Shown here in pieces: positions 26,342 through 34,604 of a stretch of 64,000 nucleotides of DNA. Where the stretch lies: NCBI GenBank assembly GCA_964450865.1, contig CAYVHB010000002.1:62001-126000 (forward strand), read 5' to 3'. The DNA is from CAYVHB01 sp964450865 (lineage in GTDB: Bacteria; Bacillota; Clostridia; Saccharofermentanales; UBA5734). Within the stretch, counting starts at the first letter, position 1. The number at the start of each line of letters is the position of its first letter. Made by a program: the position numbers and the translations under genes. The notes below the pieces were generated by a model. The model was not told where the DNA came from and did no database searches. It saw only the letters and a program-made list of their open reading frames with translations.

Positions 26342-27592
26342 TTATATCGTCAGTACGGATATCGGAACTACGTTCACACCATCCTGTCTGCGGTACGCAA
26401 ATCCATTTCCTGTTATCACGGTTAATGATGCTGGTGCCTTCACTTTTTTTGTGTCGATTTTATTGGCGAATTTCTTGAGGTTTTCTGCAGCGACGTCAGC
26501 CGCACCGAATCCAAGCTTAATTTCGAACGCACCCCAAGTGCCATCTGCATATTCTATGATGGTGTCCATCTTCAACCCTCTTGAGTCGCGATAATGGTAC
26601 ACTTTGCCGTCGTTAGCTTCCGCATAGATTTTCAAATCCCGAATCACAAGTGACTCGAACAACAATCCGAAATAGTTCAAGTCAGCCGTCAGTTTGTCGA
26701 TCGATAAGCCCAGGGCCCCTACTGCCAGAGAGGGATCTGTAAAGTGCCGCTTCGGAGATTTGCGAAGCATATCTGAACTGCGAATATGTGTATTCCAGGC
26801 TGGCAATTTTTCCACCGTCATCAATCGCTCTAATGCATAGAGATAATCTGCAACCGTTTCGTCATCCAATGCACCGTCACTGCCACCAGTATCTTTAGCC
26901 AGTGTGGTAAGGGTAACCTCGGTGGAGATATTTCGAGCAATTGATTGGAGCAACCGCATGACCTTGTATGGGTCACGGCGTTTTTCAGATACCTTTGATA
27001 AATCAACTTCGGCAATCAAGGAGATATAGTCACTGACAAAGCACAGCCCCTCGGAGGCGCCTGCCCCAATCAGTCCGGGCCATCCGCCCAGCGTGATTTT
27101 TTCAGCAAGTTCTCCAAGATCAAATGCAACGCTTTCTGATGTTGGGGTGTCGCCTCTCAGTAAATCAGACAAACTAACCTCACCGGTAGACCAGCCCCTC
27201 TCGTACAATGACAGGGGGCGCATCCTCATCAAGGAGAATCTCCCTGCGCCAGAATGTCGCTTAGCATGATCGTCCGGTGTCGCAGACCCGGTTAGGATAA
27301 ACTGCCCCTTTTGTCCGCGATCATCAACTTCACGACGCACATAATCCCATATCTTGGGATATTCCTGCCACTCATCAAGCAAGCGAGGAACTGAGCCGAT
27401 CAGTACGCTCTTCGGATCAATTTCCATGCGTATGCGTACTTGCTCGTCGATATCAAAGCGCACAGCGCTGCCTGCGATTTGCAGCGCTGTTTGTGTTTTG
27501 CCACATCCTTTTGTACCCTCAATAAGAATTGCACCAGCACTTTTAAGGCGTTCCGCCAATATTTTATCTGCAAATCGTTTTCTATACTCCAA
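26342..27592 (-). CDS. AAA ATPase with DUF4143 domain
   Basis: 416 residues with a TTG start at 27592. This start is favoured because AGAGGAGGTG lies 9 nt upstream; the ATG nine codons earlier would place the ribosome binding site inside the gene. Walker A is ILIEGTKGCGKTQTA, then the LLDEWQEYP Walker B-like motif and the sensor ILTGSATP. The C-terminal DUF4143 nuclease-like part has LFESLVIRDLKIYA, YHYRDSRGLKMDTIIEY and WGAFEIKLG, matching the PD-(D/E)XK-like arrangement (D, ExK). These proteins are widespread accessory ATPases; the cellular role is unclear. Confidence 0.9.
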   Translation of the reverse strand: MEYRKRFADKILAERLKSAGAILIEGTKGCGKTQTALQIAGSAVRFDIDEQVRIRMEIDPKSVLIGSVPRLLDEWQEYPKIWDYVRREVDDRGQKGQFILTGSATPDDHAKRHSGAGRFSLMRMRPLSLYERGWSTGEVSLSDLLRGDTPTSESVAFDLGELAEKITLGGWPGLIGAGASEGLCFVSDYISLIAEVDLSKVSEKRRDPYKVMRLLQSIARNISTEVTLTTLAKDTGGSDGALDDETVADYLYALERLMTVEKLPAWNTHIRSSDMLRKSPKRHFTDPSLAVGALGLSIDKLTADLNYFGLLFESLVIRDLKIYAEANDGKVYHYRDSRGLKMDTIIEYADGTWGAFEIKLGFGAADVAAENLKKFANKIDTKKVKAPASLTVITGNGFAYRRQDGVNVVPISVLTI

Positions 27593-27732
27593 AAGATTAT
27601 CACCTCCTCTCGTTGTCATTACAACACAAAATCCGCTATTATATAATGATTATAACCGCTAAATTATATTATATCAATCCGCTTAATTGATCATAAAATT
27701 CCCGCTATAATAAGCAATATAGTAAAAAACCT

Positions 27733-27927
27733 TTTGGCCATGCCCAGACCAGCACAACCATGAACATTTACAGCCATGCCATCCAGTCAGCCAATGAGGC
27801 TGCAGCCGCAGCATTGGACGATATTCTTTCCAGGCCAGTCGAGCGCAAGGAAGCAAAGGCCGACCAGAAAGCATCCGGTGAAAACCAGAGGTTCAATACG
27901 GTTATAACCCCGTTTCGGAAGCCGTAG
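27733..27927 (+). pseudogene. C-terminal stub of a tyrosine recombinase/integrase
   Basis: About 64 codons ending at the TAG at 27925-27927. The sequence GHAQTSTTMNIYSHAIQSANE is the last catalytic block of phage-type integrases: the GHAQ-STT turn and the nucleophile Tyr in IYSH (codon at 27769-27771). Everything N-terminal, including the first Arg and the His/Lys and HxxR motifs, is missing; just before GHAQ the sequence becomes A+T-rich and unrelated. It points toward a tRNA-Thr gene, 108 bp before the tRNA 3' end, the usual place for an integrase. Interpretation: scar of an integrated element whose integrase was cut off by deletion or by a later insertion. Confidence 0.8.
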
Positions 27928-27987
27928 CCCACAAATAGCCCACAAGACGGGCGTTTGGCTGACCCCATATGACAATATTCAACGGAT

Positions 27988-28019
27988 AAAAAAGAAAAAG
28001 GCCCTGTTTGCAGGCCTTT
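27988..28019 (-). terminator. Terminator of tRNA-Thr
   Basis: On the minus strand AAGGCCTG, a CAAA loop and CAGGGCCTT (one bulged base) are followed by TTTTCTTTTTT. It starts about 16 nt after the tRNA 3' end. Confidence 0.8.
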
Positions 28020-28035
28020 GCGGGTTTGGATATGG

Positions 28036-28108
28036 AGCCTGTGGACGGATTCGAACCCCCGACCTGCTGATTACAAATCAGCTGCTCTACCGGCTGAGCT
28101 ACACAGGC
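28036..28108 (-). tRNA. tRNA-Thr (anticodon UGU)
   Basis: 73 nt. The acceptor stem GCCTGTG/CACAGGC, D-arm GCTC...GAGC, anticodon stem around the loop TTTGTAA (anticodon TGT, complement of 28073-28075), and T-arm with GGTTCGAATCC are all visible. CCA is not encoded. A good promoter lies upstream and a terminator downstream. The 3' side borders an integrase stub, so this tRNA probably served as an attachment site. Confidence 0.95.
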
Positions 28109-28199
28109 GTATGACATGCACTGACTGTCCTGGTGGAAACGGGTGGTGGATGTATCCGAGTGGATTCACTGTGTTTCCGGGTTCATCACTGCATGTGTT

Positions 28200-28228
28200 A
28201 TTTTAGGCAAGGGTCAGGCTCTTGTCAA
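28200..28228 (-). promoter_or_regulatory. Promoter of tRNA-Thr
   Basis: On the minus strand a perfect TTGACA (complement of 28223-28228), a 17-nt spacer and TAAAAT (complement of 28200-28205). Located about 90 bp before the tRNA 5' end. Confidence 0.75.
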
Positions 28229-28243
28229 GTGAAAGGTTGCGCG

Positions 28244-28315
28244 TACATCGAGTAGATCGGGCAGATCAAGTAAATCAGCTAAATCAGCTAAATCGGCTAG
28301 ATCGGGTATATCGGG
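28244..28315. repeat. 9-bp minisatellite, eight units
   Basis: Units such as TAGATCGGG, CAGATCAAG, TAAATCAGC (twice), TAAATCGGC and TATATCGGG follow each other in register from 28244 to 28315, with the shared core ATC. Intergenic, between the tRNA promoter and the acyltransferase-like gene. Confidence 0.85.
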
Positions 28316-28390
28316 CGCCGGGGGTAAAATCGGATCATGCACCAGATTCATTCCCGAGAACGCGACAGGCCGCAAGGGCTTCAGGCTCGC

Positions 28391-29296
28391 TCAGGTTGTC
28401 GGCTTCGGTTCCCTGGGCTTGAACGGCTTGAGCAGCTCGCGCGGATGTTCGAGCAGGATCTTGTAACGCTGGAAGGAGCGGGCGTAGTAGTAGCCGTCGG
28501 CGATGCGCTCGTCAAAGGTGACAGCGATGTTCATGATTTCACGATGGCCGATGGTGCCATCGTCGAGCAGGGCCGGAACGCGTTCGGTTGCCCCCGTAGT
28601 CACGAAGAAGGACGTCGTACCCCATTCGTACAGGTGATGGAACGGCGCGTCGACACCGAGGCTGCCCAGGTTGGAGATCCAGAAGCTGCAATGCATCGGA
28701 TCGATGTCGAGGATGAAGCGCGGCAGCCAGCCGTGGTAATCAAGCCAGGCCAGGAAGCTGACCGCCCCGTCGAGAATGGGGCGGGGCAGGCTCATCAGGA
28801 CATTGAACCAGTTGACGATGCCACTGCGTTTGACCTCGTCCTTTTTCGCCTCATTGCGGATGCGGTGGACCTCGTCCTGGATCTTTTGGGATATCGCATA
28901 AAGATCATCCTCCGGCTTGAACTTCATGATGATGATCTCTTCCTTGGCGTCATCCTTGAATTCACGTTTCATGACAAAGGCGACCGACAGCTCGTGTCGC
29001 TGGTAGACACGCCGGCCGATGACGAAGCGATTCACCTGCGGACGTTCGGCCACGATCCGGACCAGGGCGGCGAGGACAAAATGGAAAATGGTGATCTTGA
29101 TGCCTTCGCCTGAAGCGGCGACAGCGCGGTTATGCTGGTTCATGAAAGCCTTGAGTTCGGTCATATCAATCTGTTGCTTGAAATAGACGGCCGACTCGTT
29201 GCGCTTTTTCATGATAAATGGGAAAAAGCGCATAAAAGGGTCAATGTCCTTGAGATACGTACCGTCCGAACGGCTAAACCAGCGGCGTTTCTCCAT
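28391..29296 (-). CDS. 2-oxoacid dehydrogenase E2 acyltransferase-like protein lacking the catalytic His
   Basis: 301 residues from MEKRRWFSRSDGTYL; AGGAGG is 13 nt upstream, rather far. The chloramphenicol-acetyltransferase/E2 fold is recognisable (FHFVLAALVRIVAERPQVNRF, DPMHCSFWISNLGSLG, FFVTTG...IMNIAVTFDERIADG). In true E2 enzymes the last motif is DHRxxDG; here the His is replaced by Glu (codon at 28508-28510). There is no lipoyl or peripheral-binding domain, so it is not a complex subunit. It probably lacks classical acyl transfer or uses another chemistry. Downstream of leuS on the same strand. Confidence 0.85.
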   Translation of the reverse strand: MEKRRWFSRSDGTYLKDIDPFMRFFPFIMKKRNESAVYFKQQIDMTELKAFMNQHNRAVAASGEGIKITIFHFVLAALVRIVAERPQVNRFVIGRRVYQRHELSVAFVMKREFKDDAKEEIIIMKFKPEDDLYAISQKIQDEVHRIRNEAKKDEVKRSGIVNWFNVLMSLPRPILDGAVSFLAWLDYHGWLPRFILDIDPMHCSFWISNLGSLGVDAPFHHLYEWGTTSFFVTTGATERVPALLDDGTIGHREIMNIAVTFDERIADGYYYARSFQRYKILLEHPRELLKPFKPREPKPTT

Positions 29297-29349
29297 AGCG
29301 GTTCTGAATCCTCCTGCAGCGAATTTAATCATAATGAATAAGTTGCAAC

Positions 29350-29436
29350 CGCGAAACCCGGGCCTGACAAGCAGAAGCACGATAACGTGCCCGTCAAGCT
29401 AGTCCAGGCCATGCGCGAAACCCGGCCGGGCCTGAC
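29350..29436. repeat. Imperfect direct repeat between leuS and the acyltransferase-like gene
   Basis: GCGAAACCCGGGCCTGAC (from 29351) and GCGAAACCCGGCCGGGCCTGAC (from 29415) are offset by about 64 bp; the second has a 4-bp CGGC expansion. It lies directly after the leuS stop. Confidence 0.65.
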
Positions 29437-29437
29437 A

Positions 29438-31957
29438 TCAACTTTGGCGGACGACGAGATTGGCCAGGCGGCCTTTGACGTAGATGAATTTGACCAGTGT
29501 CTTGCCGCTGAGCAGGGCAGCCGTGCGGCTGTCAGCCATGACCTGGGCTTCGACATCAGCCGGACTGGCGTCGCTGGCGATATCGAGACGGAATTTAACC
29601 GTGCCATTGACCTGGACTGCAATCTCGACCAGGTCGCGAATCAGGGCCTGTGGATCGAAAACCGGCCAGGATTCATGGAAAATGGACTGCCCATGCCCCA
29701 GCTTCTGCCAGGCTTCTTCGCAGAAATGTGGCGCAAAGGGCGCCATCAGGCGCAGCAGGTCTTCGCAGACTGCCCGCAGCAGGGCCGTATCACCGGCCAG
29801 ACCTTTGGCCTGCTGCTGGCTCTGGTATTTGTTGATCGCATTGAGCAGCTCCATCATGCGCGAGATTGAAGTATTGAACTGGAACTTCTCGGCATCGCTG
29901 GTTACGCCGCGAATCGCGTAGTGGCGGGCGTATTGCAGGTCACGGGCCTCGGCATCGGGCACTGTCATCGTGGCGGCGACACCGGGAGCGGTGGCCGCCA
30001 CGGCGGCCGGCCAGGTGGCAGCCTCATCGGCCAGGCGTTCGACACGGCTGATGAATTTGACAATGGCCTTGACGCCATCATCATTCCATGGGCCGCCATC
30101 GGTATAGGCAAAGCCAAAGCCCAGATACATGCGGAAGACGTCCGAGCCATGCTTTTCAATGTAAACATCAGGGGAGATCGTATTGCCGCGCGATTTCGAC
30201 ATTTTCTGGCCATCGGCGCCAAGGATCGTGCCCTGATGGACCAGGGACAGGAAAGGTTCGTCGAAGTCGAGGCAGCCCATGTCGCGCAGGGCCTTGGTGA
30301 CGAAACGGGCATAGAGCAGGTGCATGGCCGCATGCTCGGCGCCGCCGATGTATTTGTCAACCGGACACATCTGGTTGACCCTGGTGCGGTCAAAGGCCTG
30401 CTGGTCGTTGTGGTTGTCGACATAGCGGAACTGGTACCAGGACGAGCAGACGAAGGTATCGAGCGTGTCAGAGTCGCGTTCGGCCGGGCCGCCGCAGACC
30501 GGACAAGTGGTCTGGATGAACGACCGGGACTTTTTCAGCGGCGACTCGCCGTCGGGCCGGAATTCGACATCGTAGGGCAGGCGGACCGGCAGCTGGTCTT
30601 CAGGCACCGGTACAACACCGCAAGCCGGGCAATGGACCATCGGGATCGGTGTGCCCCAGTAGCGCTGACGCGAGACCAGCCAGTCACGCAGGCGGTAATT
30701 GACCTTCAGGCTGCCCTGGCTGGTCGGGCTGAGCCGGTCGATAATGGCAGTCACTGCAGCCTGGGAGGAAAGGCCGGTGAAATCACCGCTATTGACCAGG
30801 ACCCCCTTGGCCGTGAATGGCAATTCATCCGGCGAACCATCTGCCGAAGCAATGACCCGCGGGATCGGCAGGTTGAATTTACGTGCAAACTCGTAGTCGC
30901 GCTCATCATGGGCGGGAACAGCCATGACCACGCCAGTACCATAACCGGCGATGACGTAATCAGCAGCCCAGATCGGTACGCGGGCCGCGGTGATCGGGTG
31001 GATGGCATACGAACCGGTGAAGACACCGGTCTTTTCCCGTACTGTCGACATGCGGTCAATGTCGGAGACCTTGCGGGTATCATCGCGATACTGATCCACG
31101 GCAGCCCGGCATTCGTCAGTCGTCAGCGCCGCGCACAGCTCGCTCTCCGGGGCGACGACGACATAGGTCACGCCCATCACGGTATCGGCCCGCGTGGTAA
31201 ATACCGTCAGGCTGACCGGCTGGCCCTCGCTGTCGAGTACCGGCTGGCCGTCCTTCTCGGCGCCGAAAACCAGCTCGGCCCCCTCGGAGCGCCCGATCCA
31301 GTTGGTCTGGATTTTCTTGGTTTTCTCCGGCCAGTCCAGTCCAGGCAGGCAGTCGAGCAGTTCCTGGGCATAGGCTGTGATCTTGAAAAACCACTGGGTC
31401 AGGTTCTTGCGGGTCACCTCGGTATTGCAGCGCTCGCAGTGGCCCTCATCGACCTGCTCATTGGCCAGCACGGTATTGCAGCTCGGGCACCAGTTAACGG
31501 GGGCATTCTTGCGATAGGCCAGGCCATTTTTATAGAGCTGCAGGAAAAGCCACTGATTCCAGCGGTAATACTCGGGTTCACAGGTCGCCAGCTCGGCATC
31601 CCAGTCGAACATGCCGCCCATTTCGCGCAGCTGCTTTTCCATGGTCTTAATATTGTTCAGGGTGCTGTCCTGGGGGTGAATGCCGGTCTTGATGGCATAA
31701 TTTTCAGCCGGCAGGCCGAAGGCGTCAAAGCCCATCGGCTGGAAGATCTCGTAGCCCTGCATCTTTTTCATGCGGGCCCACGAATCTGACAGCGAGTAAT
31801 TGTACCAGTGCCCGACGTGCAGATTGGCGCCCGACGGATAGGAGAACATCTCAAGTACATACAATTTGCGGTCCAGGTGGGCCGGGTTGAAGTGATGCTG
31901 GCGCGTCTCTTCCCAGTATTGCTGCCATTTGCGGTCAATTTCGACTGAATAAGCCAT
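29438..31957 (-). CDS. leuS: Leucyl-tRNA synthetase
   Basis: 839 residues, full length. Class I signature HVGHWYNYS (HIGH-like) near residue 50, and KMSKSRGN. The zinc-binding insert CPSCNTVL...CERCNTEV and a second CPACGVVP...CPVCGG are present, as is the editing domain with the TVFTTRADTVMGVTYV motif. It charges tRNA-Leu in the cytoplasm. The ATG is preceded by AGAGAGGA at 7 nt. I looked for a T-box leader in the 330 bp upstream and did not find a convincing one. Confidence 0.98.
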   Translation of the reverse strand: MAYSVEIDRKWQQYWEETRQHHFNPAHLDRKLYVLEMFSYPSGANLHVGHWYNYSLSDSWARMKKMQGYEIFQPMGFDAFGLPAENYAIKTGIHPQDSTLNNIKTMEKQLREMGGMFDWDAELATCEPEYYRWNQWLFLQLYKNGLAYRKNAPVNWCPSCNTVLANEQVDEGHCERCNTEVTRKNLTQWFFKITAYAQELLDCLPGLDWPEKTKKIQTNWIGRSEGAELVFGAEKDGQPVLDSEGQPVSLTVFTTRADTVMGVTYVVVAPESELCAALTTDECRAAVDQYRDDTRKVSDIDRMSTVREKTGVFTGSYAIHPITAARVPIWAADYVIAGYGTGVVMAVPAHDERDYEFARKFNLPIPRVIASADGSPDELPFTAKGVLVNSGDFTGLSSQAAVTAIIDRLSPTSQGSLKVNYRLRDWLVSRQRYWGTPIPMVHCPACGVVPVPEDQLPVRLPYDVEFRPDGESPLKKSRSFIQTTCPVCGGPAERDSDTLDTFVCSSWYQFRYVDNHNDQQAFDRTRVNQMCPVDKYIGGAEHAAMHLLYARFVTKALRDMGCLDFDEPFLSLVHQGTILGADGQKMSKSRGNTISPDVYIEKHGSDVFRMYLGFGFAYTDGGPWNDDGVKAIVKFISRVERLADEAATWPAAVAATAPGVAATMTVPDAEARDLQYARHYAIRGVTSDAEKFQFNTSISRMMELLNAINKYQSQQQAKGLAGDTALLRAVCEDLLRLMAPFAPHFCEEAWQKLGHGQSIFHESWPVFDPQALIRDLVEIAVQVNGTVKFRLDIASDASPADVEAQVMADSRTAALLSGKTLVKFIYVKGRLANLVVRQS

Positions 31958-32283
31958 GTAGGAATCCTCTCTATCTTGAAATCACAGCGGTAAGGTCATT
32001 GACAGGCGCTGTCCTGGAATGACAGGGGGTGACGAAAATCGCGTATGGTTTAATCGTCACCATGCGATTGGCGCCGCGGGTACCATGAGAATTACGGTGC
32101 AATCAGACCATTTTAGCAAAAAGTCCGGCGCTTTTCACTAATAAACCCGATGAAATACAGGCCCTGGCACCAAATTTTCACCCGCAGTCATCATGTCGGC
32201 AGACAGGCCCACGGTCACTTTTTCAAAATGCAGGCATAACGGCATACCTGCATACAAATTCCAGCCAGGCCCCGGGGAAGATT
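31958..32283. other. leuS upstream region
   Basis: No gene. On the minus strand TGGTACCCGCGG (near 32080-32092) vaguely recalls the T-box core but has an extra base and no terminator/antiterminator pair was found. GGTGACG...CGTCACC can form a 7-bp hairpin just after it. The end of the region holds the terminator-like hairpin of the TraX-like gene. Confidence 0.4.
32222..32252 (-). terminator. Hairpin after the TraX-like gene
   Basis: TGCAGGCAT (32229-32237) and ATACCTGCA (32244-32252) pair with one mismatch; on the minus strand the stem is followed by TTTTG. It lies about 32 nt after the stop of the TraX-like gene. Confidence 0.5.
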
Positions 32284-33126
32284 TCACGAAAAAAACCAGC
32301 GGCGCAGCAGGCACAGGACAAGGATATGCAGCGGATAGAAGAGATAAAAGGCGTACTTCAGCCACAGCGGCGGCTTTTTGGCTGTCCGGAAACGCATGCA
32401 GACCGGGATGGCCAGGATGGAGACGACCTGCAGGATTGCCCAGTAGGCAGGAGTTCGTTCAACAGCCAGCCGGTAAATCAGGAAGGAAGCATTGATCAGG
32501 CTGAGGTAGAGAAAGGATCGGACTTCCCACTCGGCTTCCGGAACGCGATGCATGGCCACATAAAAGCCCAGCACTGTCATCAGGCCATACCAGCCATAAT
32601 CGGTTCTCAGCCATTCAGCCGCAAAAAGAGCGCCAGCCATGGCGACAAGGCCCAGCGGCAGGCCAATCCGCGGATCGAGGCAGATGCCGCCGATATTGAT
32701 CCGCACATCAAAGCGGGGCGGCACGGGCAGGGTATTGGGGGCTGCCGGGATCGGCCGCAGGCTGGCCACCATGTCGAGATAGGAGTCCCGGACCAGGCGG
32801 TAGCCGGCCAGCAGGACGATCGCCAGGCTGAAGGTAATCAGGACATTGGTCCAGTCCGGCCGCAGCCAGTCGCTGCGTGGATTGACGAGGTGATTGCTCC
32901 AGCGGATGACTACCTCCGCAAATAAGGCAAATCCGGACATCCGCACAAAATAGATATAGGCATTGCGGGTCAGCATGTAACCGCGGGCTACTGACCAGGC
33001 AAAGATTGGAAAGGCCAGGCGACCGACCGTCCGCAAGAGGACAACGAGGGTGCCTGGCAGCAGATCAGCGTAATAATATCCGATATGATCCAGCAACATG
33101 AACAAACAAGCGAGCAATTTCAGCAT
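32284..33126 (-). CDS. TraX family integral membrane protein
   Basis: 280 residues from MLKLLACLFMLLDHIG; AAAGGCGG 6 nt upstream supports this ATG rather than a TTG 13 codons earlier. About eight hydrophobic segments. The start MLKLLACLFMLLDHIGYY and the segment RTVGRLAFPIFAWSVARGY are the TraX signature (named after the F-pilin acetylase, probably a membrane acyltransferase). In Firmicutes, chromosomal TraX-like genes have no pilin partner and their role is not known; cell-envelope modification is a guess. Divergent from mreB. Confidence 0.88.
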   Translation of the reverse strand: MLKLLACLFMLLDHIGYYYADLLPGTLVVLLRTVGRLAFPIFAWSVARGYMLTRNAYIYFVRMSGFALFAEVVIRWSNHLVNPRSDWLRPDWTNVLITFSLAIVLLAGYRLVRDSYLDMVASLRPIPAAPNTLPVPPRFDVRINIGGICLDPRIGLPLGLVAMAGALFAAEWLRTDYGWYGLMTVLGFYVAMHRVPEAEWEVRSFLYLSLINASFLIYRLAVERTPAYWAILQVVSILAIPVCMRFRTAKKPPLWLKYAFYLFYPLHILVLCLLRRWFFS

Positions 33127-33439
33127 GCTGAACCGCCTTTCAATCGAAAAATATTGTTTTGTCAAGCCCAGAATTGATTATCCGTGCAACATATTGTATC
33201 ATTGTATGGCGGAGTAAACAAACCGCACAGAATACGGCGGCGTTTTCAAAACCGGAACAAAATGGACCGGTCGCGTGAAACCAGCCGCACGCAATCAGGC
33301 GGCTTAATCAGGCCGCACGGATCATTGCCGATCTGGCTTTTTGCATGTCAGGATTATGTCCGGTCTGCGACCGGCCCGGGTTTGCAGACTGTCTGTTAAT
33401 AAATAAACGTCTGTTTATGAATGAAAGAGGTATCATCAC
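33127..33439. other. Divergent intergenic region TraX-like/mreB
   Basis: 313 bp without a gene. It holds the mreB promoter candidate at 33174-33202 and several AACCG/GCACGCA-type words (CCGCAC at 33221, 33286 and 33312) of no clear meaning. Confidence 0.5.
33174..33202 (+). promoter_or_regulatory. Putative promoter for mreB
   Basis: TTGATT (33174-33179), a 17-nt spacer and TATCAT (33197-33202). It would give a leader of about 230 nt before the start codon. Confidence 0.5.
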
Positions 33440-34450
33440 ATGGGACTCGGTATGAATATTGGTATTGACCTTGGCACAGCCAATGTGCTGATCTATGTCA
33501 AGGGCAAAGGCGTTGTCCTGCGCGAACCGTCGGTTGTCGCGATCAACTCCAAAACCGGCAAGGTGCTTGCTGTCGGTGAAAGCGCCAGCCTGATGCTTGG
33601 CCGGACCCCCGGTATTGTTGACGCGATCCGGCCCCTGCGCGACGGCGTCATCTCTGACTTCAAAGTCACGGAAGTCATGCTCAAGGCCTTCATCGGCCGC
33701 GTTTGCAAGGGCCTGCGGGCCAAGTATTTCAAGCCGACAATCGTTGTCTGCGTGCCCAGCGTGATCACGCCGGTTGAGCAGAAAGCGGTTGAGGATGCCA
33801 CCAAGCACGCCGGGGCCAAGGATGTGTTCCTGATCCGCGAACCGATTGCCGCCGCAATCGGTGCCGGCATTGATATCACCAAGGCCTGCGGCAGCATGAT
33901 CGTCGACATCGGCGGCGGTACCAGCGATATCGCGGTTATTTCCTTGTGCCAGCCGGTTGTTGACTTCTCCCTGAAAGTCGCCGGCGACCGCTTCGACGAG
34001 GCAATCGTCAAGCATGTGCGCCGCAAGCATAATATCCTGATCGGTGAACGGACCGCCGAAGAACTCAAGATCAATATCGGCTGCGCCTATCCACGTGAAG
34101 AGGAACTGACGATGGAGGTCCGTGGCCGTAACCTGATCACCGGCCTGCCGGCTACTGTCACCATCACTTCCACCGAAATGCTCGAAGCCCTTGAGGAACC
34201 GGTAGCCCAGATTTTCGAAGCGGTCCATTCCGTACTGGAGCGGACCCCGCCGGAACTGATGGCCGATATCAGCCAGCGCGGCATCGTCATGACCGGTGGC
34301 GGCGCCTTGCTGTATGGCCTCGACCGCATGCTGGCCGCCAAGGTCGGTATCGACGTCATGGTTGCCGACGACGCGATTTCCTGCGTGGCGATCGGTACAG
34401 GCCGGGCTCTCGACATGATGGATAAATTCGCCGCGCTCAGCGACTCCTGA
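33440..34450 (+). CDS. mreB: Rod-shape determining protein, MreB/Mbl family actin
   Basis: 336 residues, the usual length. Actin-fold motifs: IGIDLGTANVLIYVKGKG (phosphate 1), MIVDIGGGTSDIAVISL (phosphate 2), GIVMTGGGALL (adenosine), plus VPSVITPVEQKAVEDA and REPIAAAIGAG. It polymerises under the membrane and guides the cell-wall elongation machinery. GAAAGAGG precedes the ATG. mreC and mreD do not follow; the gene stands alone with its own terminator, which suggests an Mbl/MreBH-type paralogue, though the sequence alone does not decide between them. Confidence 0.95.
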   Translation: MGLGMNIGIDLGTANVLIYVKGKGVVLREPSVVAINSKTGKVLAVGESASLMLGRTPGIVDAIRPLRDGVISDFKVTEVMLKAFIGRVCKGLRAKYFKPTIVVCVPSVITPVEQKAVEDATKHAGAKDVFLIREPIAAAIGAGIDITKACGSMIVDIGGGTSDIAVISLCQPVVDFSLKVAGDRFDEAIVKHVRRKHNILIGERTAEELKINIGCAYPREEELTMEVRGRNLITGLPATVTITSTEMLEALEEPVAQIFEAVHSVLERTPPELMADISQRGIVMTGGGALLYGLDRMLAAKVGIDVMVADDAISCVAIGTGRALDMMDKFAALSDS

Positions 34451-34486
34451 TCACAGGATATACCAGCCTGTTCAAACGGCCTGCAA

Positions 34487-34520
34487 GGCCTGACTGCCAG
34501 CCCGGCAGTCGGGCTTTTGT
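34487..34520 (+). terminator. Terminator of mreB
   Basis: GCCTGACTGCC and GGCAGTCGGGC form a strong stem with one T/G mispair, around AGCCC, followed by TTTTGTT. Confidence 0.9.
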
Positions 34521-34574
34521 TGGTTTCATTGAGCCTTCTGAGCATTCATACAGGCATCCTTTGCCAATTTTTGC

Positions 34575-34604
34575 TTGACGATTGGCGCGCCATCGACCTA
34601 TAAT
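34575..34604 (+). promoter_or_regulatory. Putative promoter upstream of rho
   Basis: TTGACG (34575-34580), an 18-nt spacer and a perfect TATAAT (34599-34604). It is the best promoter match between mreB and rho and would produce a leader of about 700 nt. Confidence 0.65.

Noticed and set aside
27902..28117. Open frame across tRNA-Thr (a MSYACVAQPVEQL-type protein)
   Set aside because: It is a translation of the tRNA gene and its flanks, a well-known artefact in annotation.
29921..31789. A 622-codon plus-strand open frame inside leuS
   Set aside because: Antisense shadow of leuS caused by the high G+C content.
31958..32110. T-box riboswitch in front of leuS
   Set aside because: TGGTACCCGCGG resembles the core, but it has an extra base, and neither a specifier stem nor a terminator/antiterminator pair could be drawn.
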